Assembly: GCA_045631205.1 (NCBI GenBank)
Contig: JAZQUI010000033.1
Location: 1-35,630 of the forward strand
Source of the DNA: HGM04593 sp045631205
Lineage (GTDB): Bacteria > Bacteroidota > Bacteroidia > Bacteroidales > Bacteroidaceae
DNA: 35,630 nt
Reading direction: 5' to 3'
Shown here: positions 24,782 to 31,814 of the stretch, one piece after another
Layout of the letters: each line of letters opens with the position of its first letter
How positions within the stretch are numbered: the stretch's first letter is position 1
Program-made: the position numbers and the translations under genes
Notes under the pieces: model-generated
What the model was told of the DNA's origin: nothing
The model's input: only the letters and a program-made list of their open reading frames with translations
Database searches by the model: none

Positions 24782-26083
24782 TTAATCGAGCTCTTGGTCG
24801 GCCTCGTAACCTGCAAATTCGCGTATCTTGTTTTTGAGCATTGCAAATTGCTTGAACAGGTCGTGTACCGGCTTTTCGTTGTCTTTGTGCATTGGCGCCT
24901 TGCAGTAGAACGACATAAACTCCTGTATGCCGTACTCTCCGGCTCGTAGCGCAATATCGCTGAATAGTATAAGGTCGAGTACAAGCGGAGCTGCAAGTAT
25001 GGAGTCGCGGCAGAGGAAGTTTACCTTGATTGTCATCGGGTAGCCCATCCAACCAAAGATGTCGATGTTGTCCCAGCTCTCTTTCTCGTCGCCACGCGGT
25101 GGGTAGTAATTGATTCTCACCTTGTGGTAGATGTCGGAGTAGAGGTCGGGATATACATCGCTGTCGAGTATATTTTCGAGTGCCGATGTCTTGCTGCGGC
25201 GTTTGGTCTCAAAGTTTTCGGGGTTGTCGAGCACTACACCGTCGCGGTTGCCAAGGATGTTGGTTGAGAACCAGCCTGTAACGCCCAACTGGCGGGTGAA
25301 GAAGGCGGGTGCAAGCACGGTCTTCATCATTGTCTGGCCGCTCTTGAAGTCTTTGCCTGTGATGGGTACTTTCTCCACTTCGGCAAGTTCCCACATTGCA
25401 GGAATGTCTATGCAGAGGTTGGGCGCGCCCATTACATAGGGGCAACCCTCGCGCATAGCTGCGTAGGCATAACACATACTTGGTGCTATGTGTGCGGTGT
25501 CGTCGGCTTTCATTGCCTCTTCAAAGGCTGCGAGGCTACCGTGTATATGCTCGTCGCGGGGTATGTACTTTTCGGTGCTGGCAATCCATATTACCACAAC
25601 GCGGTCGCATTTGTTCGCCTGCTTGAAGTTGCGGATATCTTCGCGCAACTGCTCGGTAAGTTCCCAACGTGTGCCGCCGGTTTTTACATTGGGGCCGTCG
25701 ATGTTGGTGGCATAGCTCTTGTCGAAAAGGGCTTTATAGGGGCGTATGGCCTTGAGCTCATCTTTCACAGGCTCTATATCCTGTTGTTTAAGCACTGCGG
25801 CTTTGATGGCTGCATCGTATGCGTCATCCTCGTATAGGTCCCAGGCGCCGAAGACAATATCGTCGAGGCTTGCAATGGGTACTATATCCTTAACCTCTTT
25901 GTATATCTTTTCGCTGCCACGGCCAAGACGCATAATGCCTTCGCAGGCAAATGAACCTGTGGGGCGTGAAAGGCCTTTGCGCGACATCAATGTACCGATG
26001 ATGCTTGTGGTTGTTACCGCTCCCAACCCTACGCACATAACTCCGAGTTTACCGTTTGCGGGTTTTACTCTATTTTGTTTCAT
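24782..26083 (-). CDS. ino1: myo-Inositol-1-phosphate synthase
   Basis: Converts glucose-6-phosphate to 1D-myo-inositol-3-phosphate with NAD as a recycled cofactor, the entry step to inositol lipids in Bacteroidales. ATG 26083 (MKQNRVKPANGKLG) gives 433 aa; the longer frame starts at a TTG and is less likely. Seen: the NAD-binding strand LGVMCVGLGAVTT, the segment KSGQTMMKTVLAPAF (conserved in the family as KSGQT) and the NFLCRDSILAAPLVLDL region with catalytic lysine/aspartate neighbours. It has its own intergenic space (110 nt) after lpdA. Downstream inositol-lipid genes are not in this window. Confidence 0.93.
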   Translation of the reverse strand: MKQNRVKPANGKLGVMCVGLGAVTTTSIIGTLMSRKGLSRPTGSFACEGIMRLGRGSEKIYKEVKDIVPIASLDDIVFGAWDLYEDDAYDAAIKAAVLKQQDIEPVKDELKAIRPYKALFDKSYATNIDGPNVKTGGTRWELTEQLREDIRNFKQANKCDRVVVIWIASTEKYIPRDEHIHGSLAAFEEAMKADDTAHIAPSMCYAYAAMREGCPYVMGAPNLCIDIPAMWELAEVEKVPITGKDFKSGQTMMKTVLAPAFFTRQLGVTGWFSTNILGNRDGVVLDNPENFETKRRSKTSALENILDSDVYPDLYSDIYHKVRINYYPPRGDEKESWDNIDIFGWMGYPMTIKVNFLCRDSILAAPLVLDLILFSDIALRAGEYGIQEFMSFYCKAPMHKDNEKPVHDLFKQFAMLKNKIREFAGYEADQELD

Positions 26084-26192
26084 ATTCGAACTGCTTTTCA
26101 AAATATTTAACAAAGTAACTGCTTTTTATTGAACAAACCTAAATATTTATTCAAATGTTGTTCTTTTTTGCAATTTTTATAATTGATGGTAC

Positions 26193-27545
26193 TTATTCAA
26201 ACCCGAAAAGTCCCTCTTTCAGTATCTCGCTCACTGTGGGGTGGGGGAATATCGTGCGTTTCCATTGCTCAATGGTGAGGTGGTGGGTTATTGCCATGCA
26301 GGCGGCGCATATAAACTCGCCCGACGGGTTGCCCAGGAGATGTACGCCGAGTATGTTACCTTGCGGCGAGGCAATAATCTTGCACAGGCCGGTCTGTCCC
26401 TCGTTCTCGGCAACGAAACGTCCCGAGAAGGTCATAGGTAGTTTGCTTGTGCGGAACTCTATGCCTTGTGCGGCAGCTTGTTCCTCGGTGAGTCCCACGC
26501 TGCTCACTTCGGGGTTGGTATATACAATACCGGGAATGGCGTTGTATTCCATTTTGTCCTCTTTGTCGAGTATGTGGTTCACTGCCACCTCGGCCTCGCG
26601 GCTTGCGGTGTGGGCAAGAAGTGAGAAACCTGTGACATCGCCCGCTGCATATACATTGGACATTGTTGTCTGCATGTGTTCGTTGGTCTTTATGCCGCGT
26701 TCTGTTCCCACTGCAATGTTTTCAAGGCCGTACCCTTTGAGCACGGGGCGTCGTCCCACGCTTACGAGTATCTTGTCGCCCTCGGTAATAAGTTCGTTTC
26801 CTTCGCTGTCGGTGTAGTGTACGTTGTTGCCGTCTATGGCGGTTACCTTGCACCCGAGGCAGAATTTTACACCCCTTTTGGCGTATATACCTCGAAGCAT
26901 TTCGGCAATCTCCTTGTCCATTCCGCCAAGTATTTCGGGCAACATCTCAATTACCGTCACCGGTACACCCAGGCTGTTGTAGAAACTGGCAAACTCCATT
27001 CCAATAACTCCACCACCTATAACCACAAGGCTTTCGGGTGCAGTTGTGAGGGCAAGGATTTCGCGGTTGGTGAGTACAGCTTCGTTGCCTTCGACTCCGG
27101 GGATAGGGGGCACGAATGCCTCGCTTCCTGTGCAGATGAGTAGTTTTGCAGCCTCGTAGCTTCCTCCATCGCAGGTTATTTTTATGCCGGTGCTGTTGCC
27201 GCTTTCAATGTAGGCATCGCCGCGCACCACCTCCACGTTGTGCTGCTCCATCTTCATCTTTATGCCGGCAACCAGCTTGCGCACCACTTTTGTTTTGCGG
27301 TCGGTGATTTTCTTGTAGTCAAACGCCACGTTCTCGGCTGTTACGCCATACTTCTTGCCACCTTGCGCGTGCTCGTACATCTTTGCACTGTATAGCAAAG
27401 TTTTTGTGGGTATGCATCCCTCGTTAAGGCACACACCTCCAAGTTCGCGTTTCTCGAACAATATGGTTTTCAAACCTCTTGCTCCGGCGTTTTCTGCTGC
27501 TACATATCCGGCAGGGCCGCCACCTATTATTGCCAAGTCGTACAT
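26193..27545 (-). CDS. lpdA: Dihydrolipoyl dehydrogenase (E3)
   Basis: A 450-aa flavoprotein that reoxidises dihydrolipoamide with NAD. The FAD-binding start is IIGGGPAGYVAAENA. The redox disulfide is C39-LNEG-C44, the NAD-binding segment is VVIGGGVIGMEFASF, the second FAD motif is VYAAGDV, and the C-terminal catalytic pair is H435 and E440 in HPTVSE. No E1 or E2 genes are nearby, so it may serve 2-oxoacid dehydrogenases or the glycine cleavage system encoded elsewhere. It starts four nt after the stop of the preceding secreted-protein gene. Confidence 0.95.
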   Translation of the reverse strand: MYDLAIIGGGPAGYVAAENAGARGLKTILFEKRELGGVCLNEGCIPTKTLLYSAKMYEHAQGGKKYGVTAENVAFDYKKITDRKTKVVRKLVAGIKMKMEQHNVEVVRGDAYIESGNSTGIKITCDGGSYEAAKLLICTGSEAFVPPIPGVEGNEAVLTNREILALTTAPESLVVIGGGVIGMEFASFYNSLGVPVTVIEMLPEILGGMDKEIAEMLRGIYAKRGVKFCLGCKVTAIDGNNVHYTDSEGNELITEGDKILVSVGRRPVLKGYGLENIAVGTERGIKTNEHMQTTMSNVYAAGDVTGFSLLAHTASREAEVAVNHILDKEDKMEYNAIPGIVYTNPEVSSVGLTEEQAAAQGIEFRTSKLPMTFSGRFVAENEGQTGLCKIIASPQGNILGVHLLGNPSGEFICAACMAITHHLTIEQWKRTIFPHPTVSEILKEGLFGFE

Positions 27546-27549
27546 AATT

Positions 27550-28596
27550 CTATTTCGTTTTTTGATTATTTTCCTTCCACCAAATGTCGCCTTTCTCTAT
27601 GCTCTCGCTCCATCGTTCTTCGGCCTCCCGTATGCCTTTTTTATACCAGTCGCTGTCGCTCTCGGTGTAGGGCTCGCCGTTGCCGTTGTAACTAGTAAAA
27701 TCGTCGATAACCCACTCGCCGTTTTCGCAAATAAGGTTCAATAGGGTTTTTCCTTTGTAGCTCTCCTCGCCAGTTGTGGTGAGCATAATGTATGTTGTGG
27801 TAACATCGGCTATGGCTGTCGACGGGCTTGTTATTTTTATATTCGATATCTCAAAATCTCCTAATTTGTCCCAGTCCTGCACTCTTATCCAGCAGTCTGT
27901 TCCGGCAATCATCTCACCGAACTTCTTCTCCCAATAAGTGACCTCGTTGTAGAGTTTCTTGAACTTCTTGGAACAGCATATTTGAGTGAGAATGGATGTG
28001 TTGCATTTCTCGCTGTTTGCTTGGCGTACAACCTCTTTGTAGATTTTGCTCAAACTGTAGGCTATAGTTGCGGAGTCGGGATTTGCAAAGGTTTTGGTTG
28101 CGTTGGCGAGGTTTTGCCGCATTTCTGTGGCGTCGCTTGCAGCGTCGTGCTCATACTTGAAATCATCTACTTTCCAGCTTTCTTTTTCGGGTATTACATA
28201 TACCGCGTATCTGAATTTTGTAGGCCCATCGTATTCTGTGCAGGTAAACAGAGCATCCACCCACGCAAGGTACACATCTTTTCCTTCTATCTTTTTTACT
28301 TCGGCAATAGTGAAGGAGCCCTTGTCGTAATAATCACTCACACGGTGCCACACATCGTTGTCGTCTTCTCTTAAAAGGCCGTAGCTCTTTTCTTTGCGAA
28401 GCACTTCGCGGTAGAGTTCCTTGAACACGGTCGAGCAGTACTTGACTGTTATAGCATCGGTGCCCGTGCGGTTATTGTATGCCTCAGTAACCTCTTTGTA
28501 AACCTCATTCAAGAATGCTTTAACCTCTCTCTCTTGTTGTGCGAAAGCCGGTATAATGCTAAGGAAAAGAATAAAAACAGATGTAATTGTTTTCAT
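27550..28596 (-). CDS. Secreted protein with two related DUF3828-like domains
   Basis: ATG 28596 (MKTITSVFILFLSIIPAFA-Q) gives 348 aa with a clear signal peptide cut after residue 19; the longer frame upstream lacks a sensible start. The mature protein is an internal duplication. Each half has a helical opening (FLNEVYKEVTEAYNN; YSLSKIYKEVVRQAN), then an 'F-KELY-EV...EK-YG' segment, a W-RV-D-DKG/LGDF-I motif, and a strand ending in W-VDDF / W-IDDF. This resembles the NTF2-like DUF3828 fold. No catalytic residues are recognised and the function is unknown. It lies between a membrane protein and lpdA in one operon. Confidence 0.7.
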   Translation of the reverse strand: MKTITSVFILFLSIIPAFAQQEREVKAFLNEVYKEVTEAYNNRTGTDAITVKYCSTVFKELYREVLRKEKSYGLLREDDNDVWHRVSDYYDKGSFTIAEVKKIEGKDVYLAWVDALFTCTEYDGPTKFRYAVYVIPEKESWKVDDFKYEHDAASDATEMRQNLANATKTFANPDSATIAYSLSKIYKEVVRQANSEKCNTSILTQICCSKKFKKLYNEVTYWEKKFGEMIAGTDCWIRVQDWDKLGDFEISNIKITSPSTAIADVTTTYIMLTTTGEESYKGKTLLNLICENGEWVIDDFTSYNGNGEPYTESDSDWYKKGIREAEERWSESIEKGDIWWKENNQKTK

Positions 28597-28606
28597 AAAA
28601 ATGCGA

Positions 28607-29269
28607 TTATTTATTTCCTTGCTTATTTTCTTTCCACTCAATTTTACCGGTGTGCAATGCAAAGAGTATATACATATATATCACGGCGGAAACAATGCCG
28701 GTTACAAAACCGCTGATGATACTTGTGGCAAGAATGAAAATGTCGGCCACAAGAAGCAGGGTGAAGAATACGCGCCAGGCATTAAGCTCCTTTGATGTGT
28801 GCGTGTAACGCATCTGCATTGGGGCTGGCAGCTTTGTACGTGGCAGAGCCAGGAGTAGCAGAACATTGAGCGGCAACATAATGTAGATGACAAAAATCCA
28901 CGCCGCCATAGCTCTTGTGGATGTGGCGACATCCCATTCGTTGAACAGTAGTATTTGAATTACACTGTATGTGTATGTTCCGGGAATTATTGCTGCGGTG
29001 GCAGCAAGGCTCATTGCCATAATCCATCTTCTTCCAGCGGCCTTTATTCGGGCAAAATGTTCCCACTGTCTGATTTTAAAAATTATCAGTATTGCCGAAA
29101 AAACAACTCCCAATGCAAACAGTCCCACCCCGAGGTGATAGATATCTTCGCGCAAAAGGCTGTACTGGAATTCCTCCTTGCTATACGCAAGCGCAGTGGG
29201 TATAGCCGTGGCGCCGGCAAGCAGCAAAAGCGCCGTAACGGCTGTGGGAGATGTTATTTTCTTGAGCAT
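28607..29269 (-). CDS. Polytopic membrane protein of unknown function
   Basis: A 220-aa protein with about five or six hydrophobic helices (roughly 10-30, 43-66, 83-108, 121-143, and 168-205 as one or two). The first may be a cleaved signal (TALA-YS). Charged loops lie between, and the C-terminus is lysine/asparagine-rich. No known family motif was recognised. It has its own promoter upstream and sits 10 nt before the secreted duplicated-domain protein, so the two may work together at the envelope. Confidence 0.65.
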   Translation of the reverse strand: MLKKITSPTAVTALLLLAGATAIPTALAYSKEEFQYSLLREDIYHLGVGLFALGVVFSAILIIFKIRQWEHFARIKAAGRRWIMAMSLAATAAIIPGTYTYSVIQILLFNEWDVATSTRAMAAWIFVIYIMLPLNVLLLLALPRTKLPAPMQMRYTHTSKELNAWRVFFTLLLVADIFILATSIISGFVTGIVSAVIYMYILFALHTGKIEWKENKQGNK

Positions 29270-29297
29270 AACAATCCTTTTTTAGTGTTGTCTTTTG

Positions 29298-29328
29298 CGA
29301 AGATAATGCATCGCTACCGCAAAAGCAA
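29298..29328 (-). promoter_or_regulatory. Promoter of the membrane protein-lpdA operon
   Basis: On the minus strand, TTG (29328-29326) is followed after 20 nt by TATCTTCG (29305-29298), one mismatch from TAnnTTTG. The start codon is 28 nt further on. Confidence 0.6.
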
Positions 29329-29340
29329 TAAAAGCGACTA

Positions 29341-29379
29341 AAAAAGAAAAAGCGACAACCGAAAATGCTCGTTTGTCGC
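29341..29379 (-). terminator. Terminator after tRNA-Pro
   Basis: GCGACAA (29352-29358) pairs with TTGTCGC (29373-29379), with CGA/TCG pairs inside. On the minus strand the stem is followed by TTTTTC and more T residues (plus-strand A runs at 29341-29350). It ends the tRNA-Gly/tRNA-Pro transcript. Confidence 0.85.
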
Positions 29380-29385
29380 CTTGTG

Positions 29386-29458
29386 TCGGAATGAGGCGAC
29401 TCGAACGCCCGACCCCTACGTCCCGAACGTAGTGCGCTACCAACTGCGCTACATTCCG
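29386..29458 (-). tRNA. tRNA-Pro (anticodon CGG)
   Basis: On the minus strand the acceptor CGGAATG pairs with CATTCCG, with A (plus T29386) as discriminator. The anticodon stem CTACG/CGTAG encloses TTCGGGA, giving anticodon CGG at 29425-29423. No CCA is encoded. It is the second gene of a two-tRNA unit with tRNA-Gly, 17 nt apart. Confidence 0.95.
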
Positions 29459-29475
29459 TACACCAATAAATTTTG

Positions 29476-29547
29476 AGCGAAATATGGGATTCGAACCCAC
29501 GACCCTCGGCTTGGGAAGCCAATGCTCTACCACTGAGCTAATTTCGC
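29476..29547 (-). tRNA. tRNA-Gly (anticodon CCC)
   Basis: On the minus strand the acceptor GCGAAAT pairs with ATTTCGC, with T as discriminator. The anticodon stem TTGGC/GCCGA encloses TTCCCAA, giving CCC at 29515-29513. Like its tRNA-Pro neighbour it is a C34 isoacceptor that reads a single G-ending codon. Confidence 0.95.
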
Positions 29548-29613
29548 AATTCTCTTGTCATCGGCACGCGCAAAAGCGGGTTTGTGCGTTGCTATGCAGG
29601 TTCAATTGCAATG

Positions 29614-29621
29614 CAAATATA
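29614..29621 (-). promoter_or_regulatory. -7 element for the tRNA-Gly/tRNA-Pro unit
   Basis: The minus strand reads TATATTTG, an exact TAnnTTTG match, about 67 nt upstream of tRNA-Gly. A TTTG-like -33 (plus CAAA at 29645-29648) lies 23 nt further, a little long. Confidence 0.6.
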
Positions 29622-29691
29622 AGGCATATTCGTGGTTTTTCACGCAAAAAACAAGAATTTTTTAAAAATTCGTCACTTTTTTGCCTTTTTA

Positions 29692-29723
29692 TTTGCGGGA
29701 ATAAAAAAAAAGCTCTACATTTG
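29692..29723 (+). promoter_or_regulatory. tRNA-Phe promoter
   Basis: TTTG (29692-29695), a 20-nt spacer and TACATTTG (29716-29723), both exact consensus, lie 16 nt ahead of tRNA-Phe. It is divergent from the tRNA-Gly promoter about 70 nt away. Confidence 0.85.
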
Positions 29724-29739
29724 CACTCGCAAAAGCCAA

Positions 29740-29812
29740 GGTGCCATAGCTCAGTTGGTAGAGCAAAGGACTGAAAATCCTTGTGTCCCCGGTTCGATTC
29801 CTGGTGGCACCA
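29740..29812 (+). tRNA. tRNA-Phe (anticodon GAA)
   Basis: The acceptor GGTGCCA (29740-29746) pairs with TGGCACC (29805-29811), with A29812 as discriminator. The anticodon stem AAGGA/TCCTT encloses CTGAAAA with GAA at 29773-29775. It marks the edge of the accessory region; tRNA 3' ends are frequent integration sites, but no second copy of this 3' end is seen in the window. Confidence 0.96.
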
Positions 29813-29836
29813 CAGCAAAGAAAAGCAAAACAACGT

Positions 29837-29871
29837 AAAATCCTGATTTTCAACGAAAATCGGGATTTTTT
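29837..29871 (+). terminator. Terminator of tRNA-Phe
   Basis: AAAATCCTGATTTTC (29837-29851) pairs with GAAAATCGGGATTTT (29855-29869), with one G-U pair, and the T run 29866-29871 follows. Confidence 0.88.
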
Positions 29872-29971
29872 ATTTTCCCTAAAAACGACAATGATTGTGC
29901 AAGCGAGTGTAACATCAATATTTCTTGAATGTTACGCAACGAGCGTAGCCAATCATCGCGGTGCGAAGCAA

Positions 29972-29999
29972 CGCAAAAAAATGCGGTTCATGACCGCAT
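29972..29999 (-). terminator. Terminator of the hip operon
   Basis: ATGCGGT (29981-29987) pairs with ACCGCAT (29993-29999). On the minus strand the stem runs straight into a T7 tract (plus A run 29975-29981), 19 nt after the hipT stop. Confidence 0.85.
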
Positions 30000-30017
30000 A
30001 AATTGAGTGTTGCGTTG

Positions 30018-30959
30018 TTATGCTAACAGACTCAACTTCTCGGCAATGAGAGCCTTGAATGCCTCTTTCATTTCGTCCGGCAAGAAAGAGAGGTCGATAA
30101 ACTCAAACCACTTATCTTTTGCTTTTACGAATTTGGCAAAAATGTTATTTATAACCTTTTCCTCCAACCCTGATGCTTGCATTGAAGCCACAAAGTCAGC
30201 CTTTTTGATTTTGCGTTTCTTGCCGTTAAGGGTCAATGCCAACTCCTCGGTATCTTCGGGCATCACCAATGCGGTGGAGAGCATATCGTATGCAGGCGTA
30301 AGCACATATTTCCCCTGCTCCTTGCTATAGAGCGAAAAGTTTTTCAAGTGCATATCGGCATTGCCAGTTATCCACGAGAAAACAACCTGCTCCCAATAGT
30401 TTACCATATCCAACTTGGGAACAGCCGAAAATCGCTGTATCGCCTTTGCAATCTGCTCATACGAGCCTTTGTACTTATGCTCGGTCAGCCGTTCCGTAAG
30501 CTGGCACATATCCTCCATCGGGAGTTTGTCACCTGTGGCTGTACGGTCGATGCGGCGGGTTATATAGCACAACTCCCCATCGGCAAAACGGATAAGGCTG
30601 TGAGGTACAACTTGCATCTTTGCCAACTCTGCAAGGTGCATTGTCAAATCCTCCAATTCGGGCAGATGTGCAAAGCGGTCGGTTTGCGGTTTTAAGATAT
30701 ATCGACCCCACAAGCCGACAATGGTGAAACGATCAGTCTCGTTTCTGCCACCTTTGTTTATATCCAATGACAACTTTGCCTGAACACCCGTTAATGTCGT
30801 TTGGCTGCGGATTACCTGCTTGGCAAGATCGGTAAGATTCTCGCGTGTGTACGGCAGTTCGGGAACGCTAGGCGTGCCGAACATCTTCTTTGAACAAGCC
30901 TTGTGAAAATCCTTTTCACCCTCGTTCAACTCCTTGTAACAATATAGACACTTTGCCAT
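30018..30959 (-). CDS. hipT: HipT-like serine/threonine kinase toxin (HipA C-terminal kinase)
   Basis: A 313-aa HipA-family kinase without the N-terminal subdomain of classical HipA; that part is a separate gene just upstream (three-nt gap). An N-terminal knuckle C4-xx-C7...H19-xx-C22 looks metal-binding. The glycine-rich loop region is TGVQAKLSL (57-65). The catalytic segment is GNADMHLKN (199-207, D202 as likely base, N207 for metal) and the metal-binding Asp is D225 in AYDMLS. HipA kinases phosphorylate aminoacyl-tRNA synthetases (GltX for HipA, TrpS for HipT of E. coli) and halt translation; the target here is unknown. It is the last gene of hipB-hipS-hipT. Confidence 0.88.
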   Translation of the reverse strand: MAKCLYCYKELNEGEKDFHKACSKKMFGTPSVPELPYTRENLTDLAKQVIRSQTTLTGVQAKLSLDINKGGRNETDRFTIVGLWGRYILKPQTDRFAHLPELEDLTMHLAELAKMQVVPHSLIRFADGELCYITRRIDRTATGDKLPMEDMCQLTERLTEHKYKGSYEQIAKAIQRFSAVPKLDMVNYWEQVVFSWITGNADMHLKNFSLYSKEQGKYVLTPAYDMLSTALVMPEDTEELALTLNGKKRKIKKADFVASMQASGLEEKVINNIFAKFVKAKDKWFEFIDLSFLPDEMKEAFKALIAEKLSLLA

Positions 30960-30962
30960 ACG

Positions 30963-31292
30963 CTATTCCTCCTCATTGATTATGGGTTCAACGCCAACTG
31001 CGCCTATGCAATCCTTGCAACACGCAATGAGCAACGACATACGGTCGCGAGCATCAATCTTCCAATTCTTCTCGGCAATATCCAAAAGCCAACCTTCGGG
31101 AATCAAGCCATCGAAAAATGGGAACAGCACCTTATCTCGATAAGGCTTATCGCTCAACGGCAAAGTAAGGCTCACCGCCTCAGCATCGGCAGAGGTTAGA
31201 TAATCGGCATCATACTCAAATGTATATCCATTCTCATCTTCCGTCAAGACACCGGCTTTTACGTTACGCAAAAATACAACAGCCTGTTTCAT
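30963..31292 (-). CDS. hipS: HipS-like protein (stand-alone HipA N-terminal domain)
   Basis: A 109-aa protein equal to the HipA N-subdomain 1 ('Couple_hipA'): VFLRNVKAGVLTEDENGYTF-YD-YL, VSLTLPLSDKPY and the signature FPFFDGLIPEGWLLD. In one-piece HipA this part is fused to the kinase. Here it stops at NEEE and the kinase starts three nt later in a different frame, so it is a true separate gene. In the E. coli HipBST system the matching HipS, not HipB, neutralises the kinase; the same role is inferred here. Translation is probably coupled to hipT. Confidence 0.85.
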   Translation of the reverse strand: MKQAVVFLRNVKAGVLTEDENGYTFEYDADYLTSADAEAVSLTLPLSDKPYRDKVLFPFFDGLIPEGWLLDIAEKNWKIDARDRMSLLIACCKDCIGAVGVEPIINEEE

Positions 31293-31484
31293 CGCTCATC
31301 GGTTTAGAAGCTGTTTGAATTTTATTTCGAGTATATTTGAGAACTATTTTCGTTTAGATTTTCATTAGGGATATGCAGGTAATAGTGGACTATTTCCAAA
31401 TGTCACTAATGAGAAGATGCCGAAAAGAGCCTCAAAGATGCCGAAACAATCTTCTCGCAGCAATGTAAACATATTTAATAAAAT
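31293..31484 (-). other. hipB-hipS intercistronic region with a possible micro-ORF
   Basis: This 192-nt gap is unusually long for a TA operon. It holds a direct repeat AAGATGCCGAAA (plus 31414-31425 and 31435-31446). A 35-codon frame on the minus strand (31472-31365), whose ATG lies 13 nt after the hipB stop, encodes MFTLLREDCFGIFEALFGIF and 15 more residues; the repeated FGIF comes from the direct repeat. No family resemblance is seen. It could be a chance frame, a leader peptide or a processed spacer. Confidence 0.35.
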
Positions 31485-31700
31485 TCAATACAACTTCTCT
31501 GTCATTGGCACGACACCAACTTCGCTACCAAAAAGATTCAATATCTGGTTTACCTTATCAAGGCGTAAAGTCTGCTTGCCCTGCTCCAATTCTCGAACAA
31601 GACGCAAGCCCACCCCCGACTTCTCGGAAAGCTCAACCTGCGTAAGATTGTACTGCTTACGCATCGCCTTTACATATTTTGAAAGTGTTGTCTGTTCCAT
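31485..31700 (-). CDS. hipB: HipB-like HTH transcriptional repressor
   Basis: ATG 31700 (MEQTTLSKYVKAMRKQ) gives 71 aa; a GTG two codons upstream is less likely. It is a Cro/C1-type (XRE) helix-turn-helix: LTQVELSEKSGVGLRLVRELEQGKQTL holds both helices of the HTH, followed by the LDKVNQILNLFGSEVGV helix typical of HipB-like antitoxins. It should autorepress the operon through the three operators directly upstream. In HipBST systems HipB binds DNA and augments HipS. Confidence 0.88.
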   Translation of the reverse strand: MEQTTLSKYVKAMRKQYNLTQVELSEKSGVGLRLVRELEQGKQTLRLDKVNQILNLFGSEVGVVPMTEKLY

Positions 31701-31713
31701 AAACACAATAAAT

Positions 31714-31731
31714 TATACCCTTTCGGGTGCG
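31714..31731. promoter_or_regulatory. Hip operator O1
   Basis: TATACCC-TTTC-GGGTGCG, inverted arms around four bases, is the first of three related sites. It overlaps the likely -7 region of hipB. Confidence 0.7.
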
Positions 31732-31737
31732 AATATA
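31730..31737 (-). promoter_or_regulatory. Likely hipB -7 element
   Basis: The minus strand reads TATATTCG, one mismatch from TAnnTTTG, 30 nt before hipB. It overlaps the end of O1, and its -33 region falls in O2, so repressor binding at O1/O2 would block it. Confidence 0.5.
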
Positions 31738-31754
31738 ATGAAAGTTTTTTAATT

Positions 31755-31772
31755 TACACCTTATCGGGTATA
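31755..31772. promoter_or_regulatory. Hip operator O2
   Basis: TACACCT-TATC-GGGTATA. Its centre lies 41 bp from that of O1. It covers the expected -33 region of the hipB promoter. Confidence 0.7.
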
Positions 31773-31796
31773 ATTTTATTGTTTTGATATACGTTT

Positions 31797-31814
31797 TACA
31801 CCCTATCGGGTATA
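31797..31814. promoter_or_regulatory. Hip operator O3
   Basis: TACACCC-TATC-GGGTATA, the best-formed of the three. Its centre lies 42 bp from that of O2, about four helical turns, so repressors would line up on one face of the DNA. Confidence 0.7.

Noticed and set aside
26084..26113. TTG start for myo-inositol-1-phosphate synthase ten codons upstream.
   Set aside because: ATG 26083 is available and fits the family N-terminus.
29904..29940. GTAACAT...ATGTTAC hairpin between tRNA-Phe and the hip terminator.
   Set aside because: It is short, with a bulge and no T tract. I could not assign it a role or separate it from chance.
31714..31814. Three spaced similar units could be a short CRISPR array.
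   Set aside because: The units are 18-bp palindromes with very A/T-rich 23-24 bp gaps, only three copies, directly at a hipB promoter and without cas genes. They are operators.
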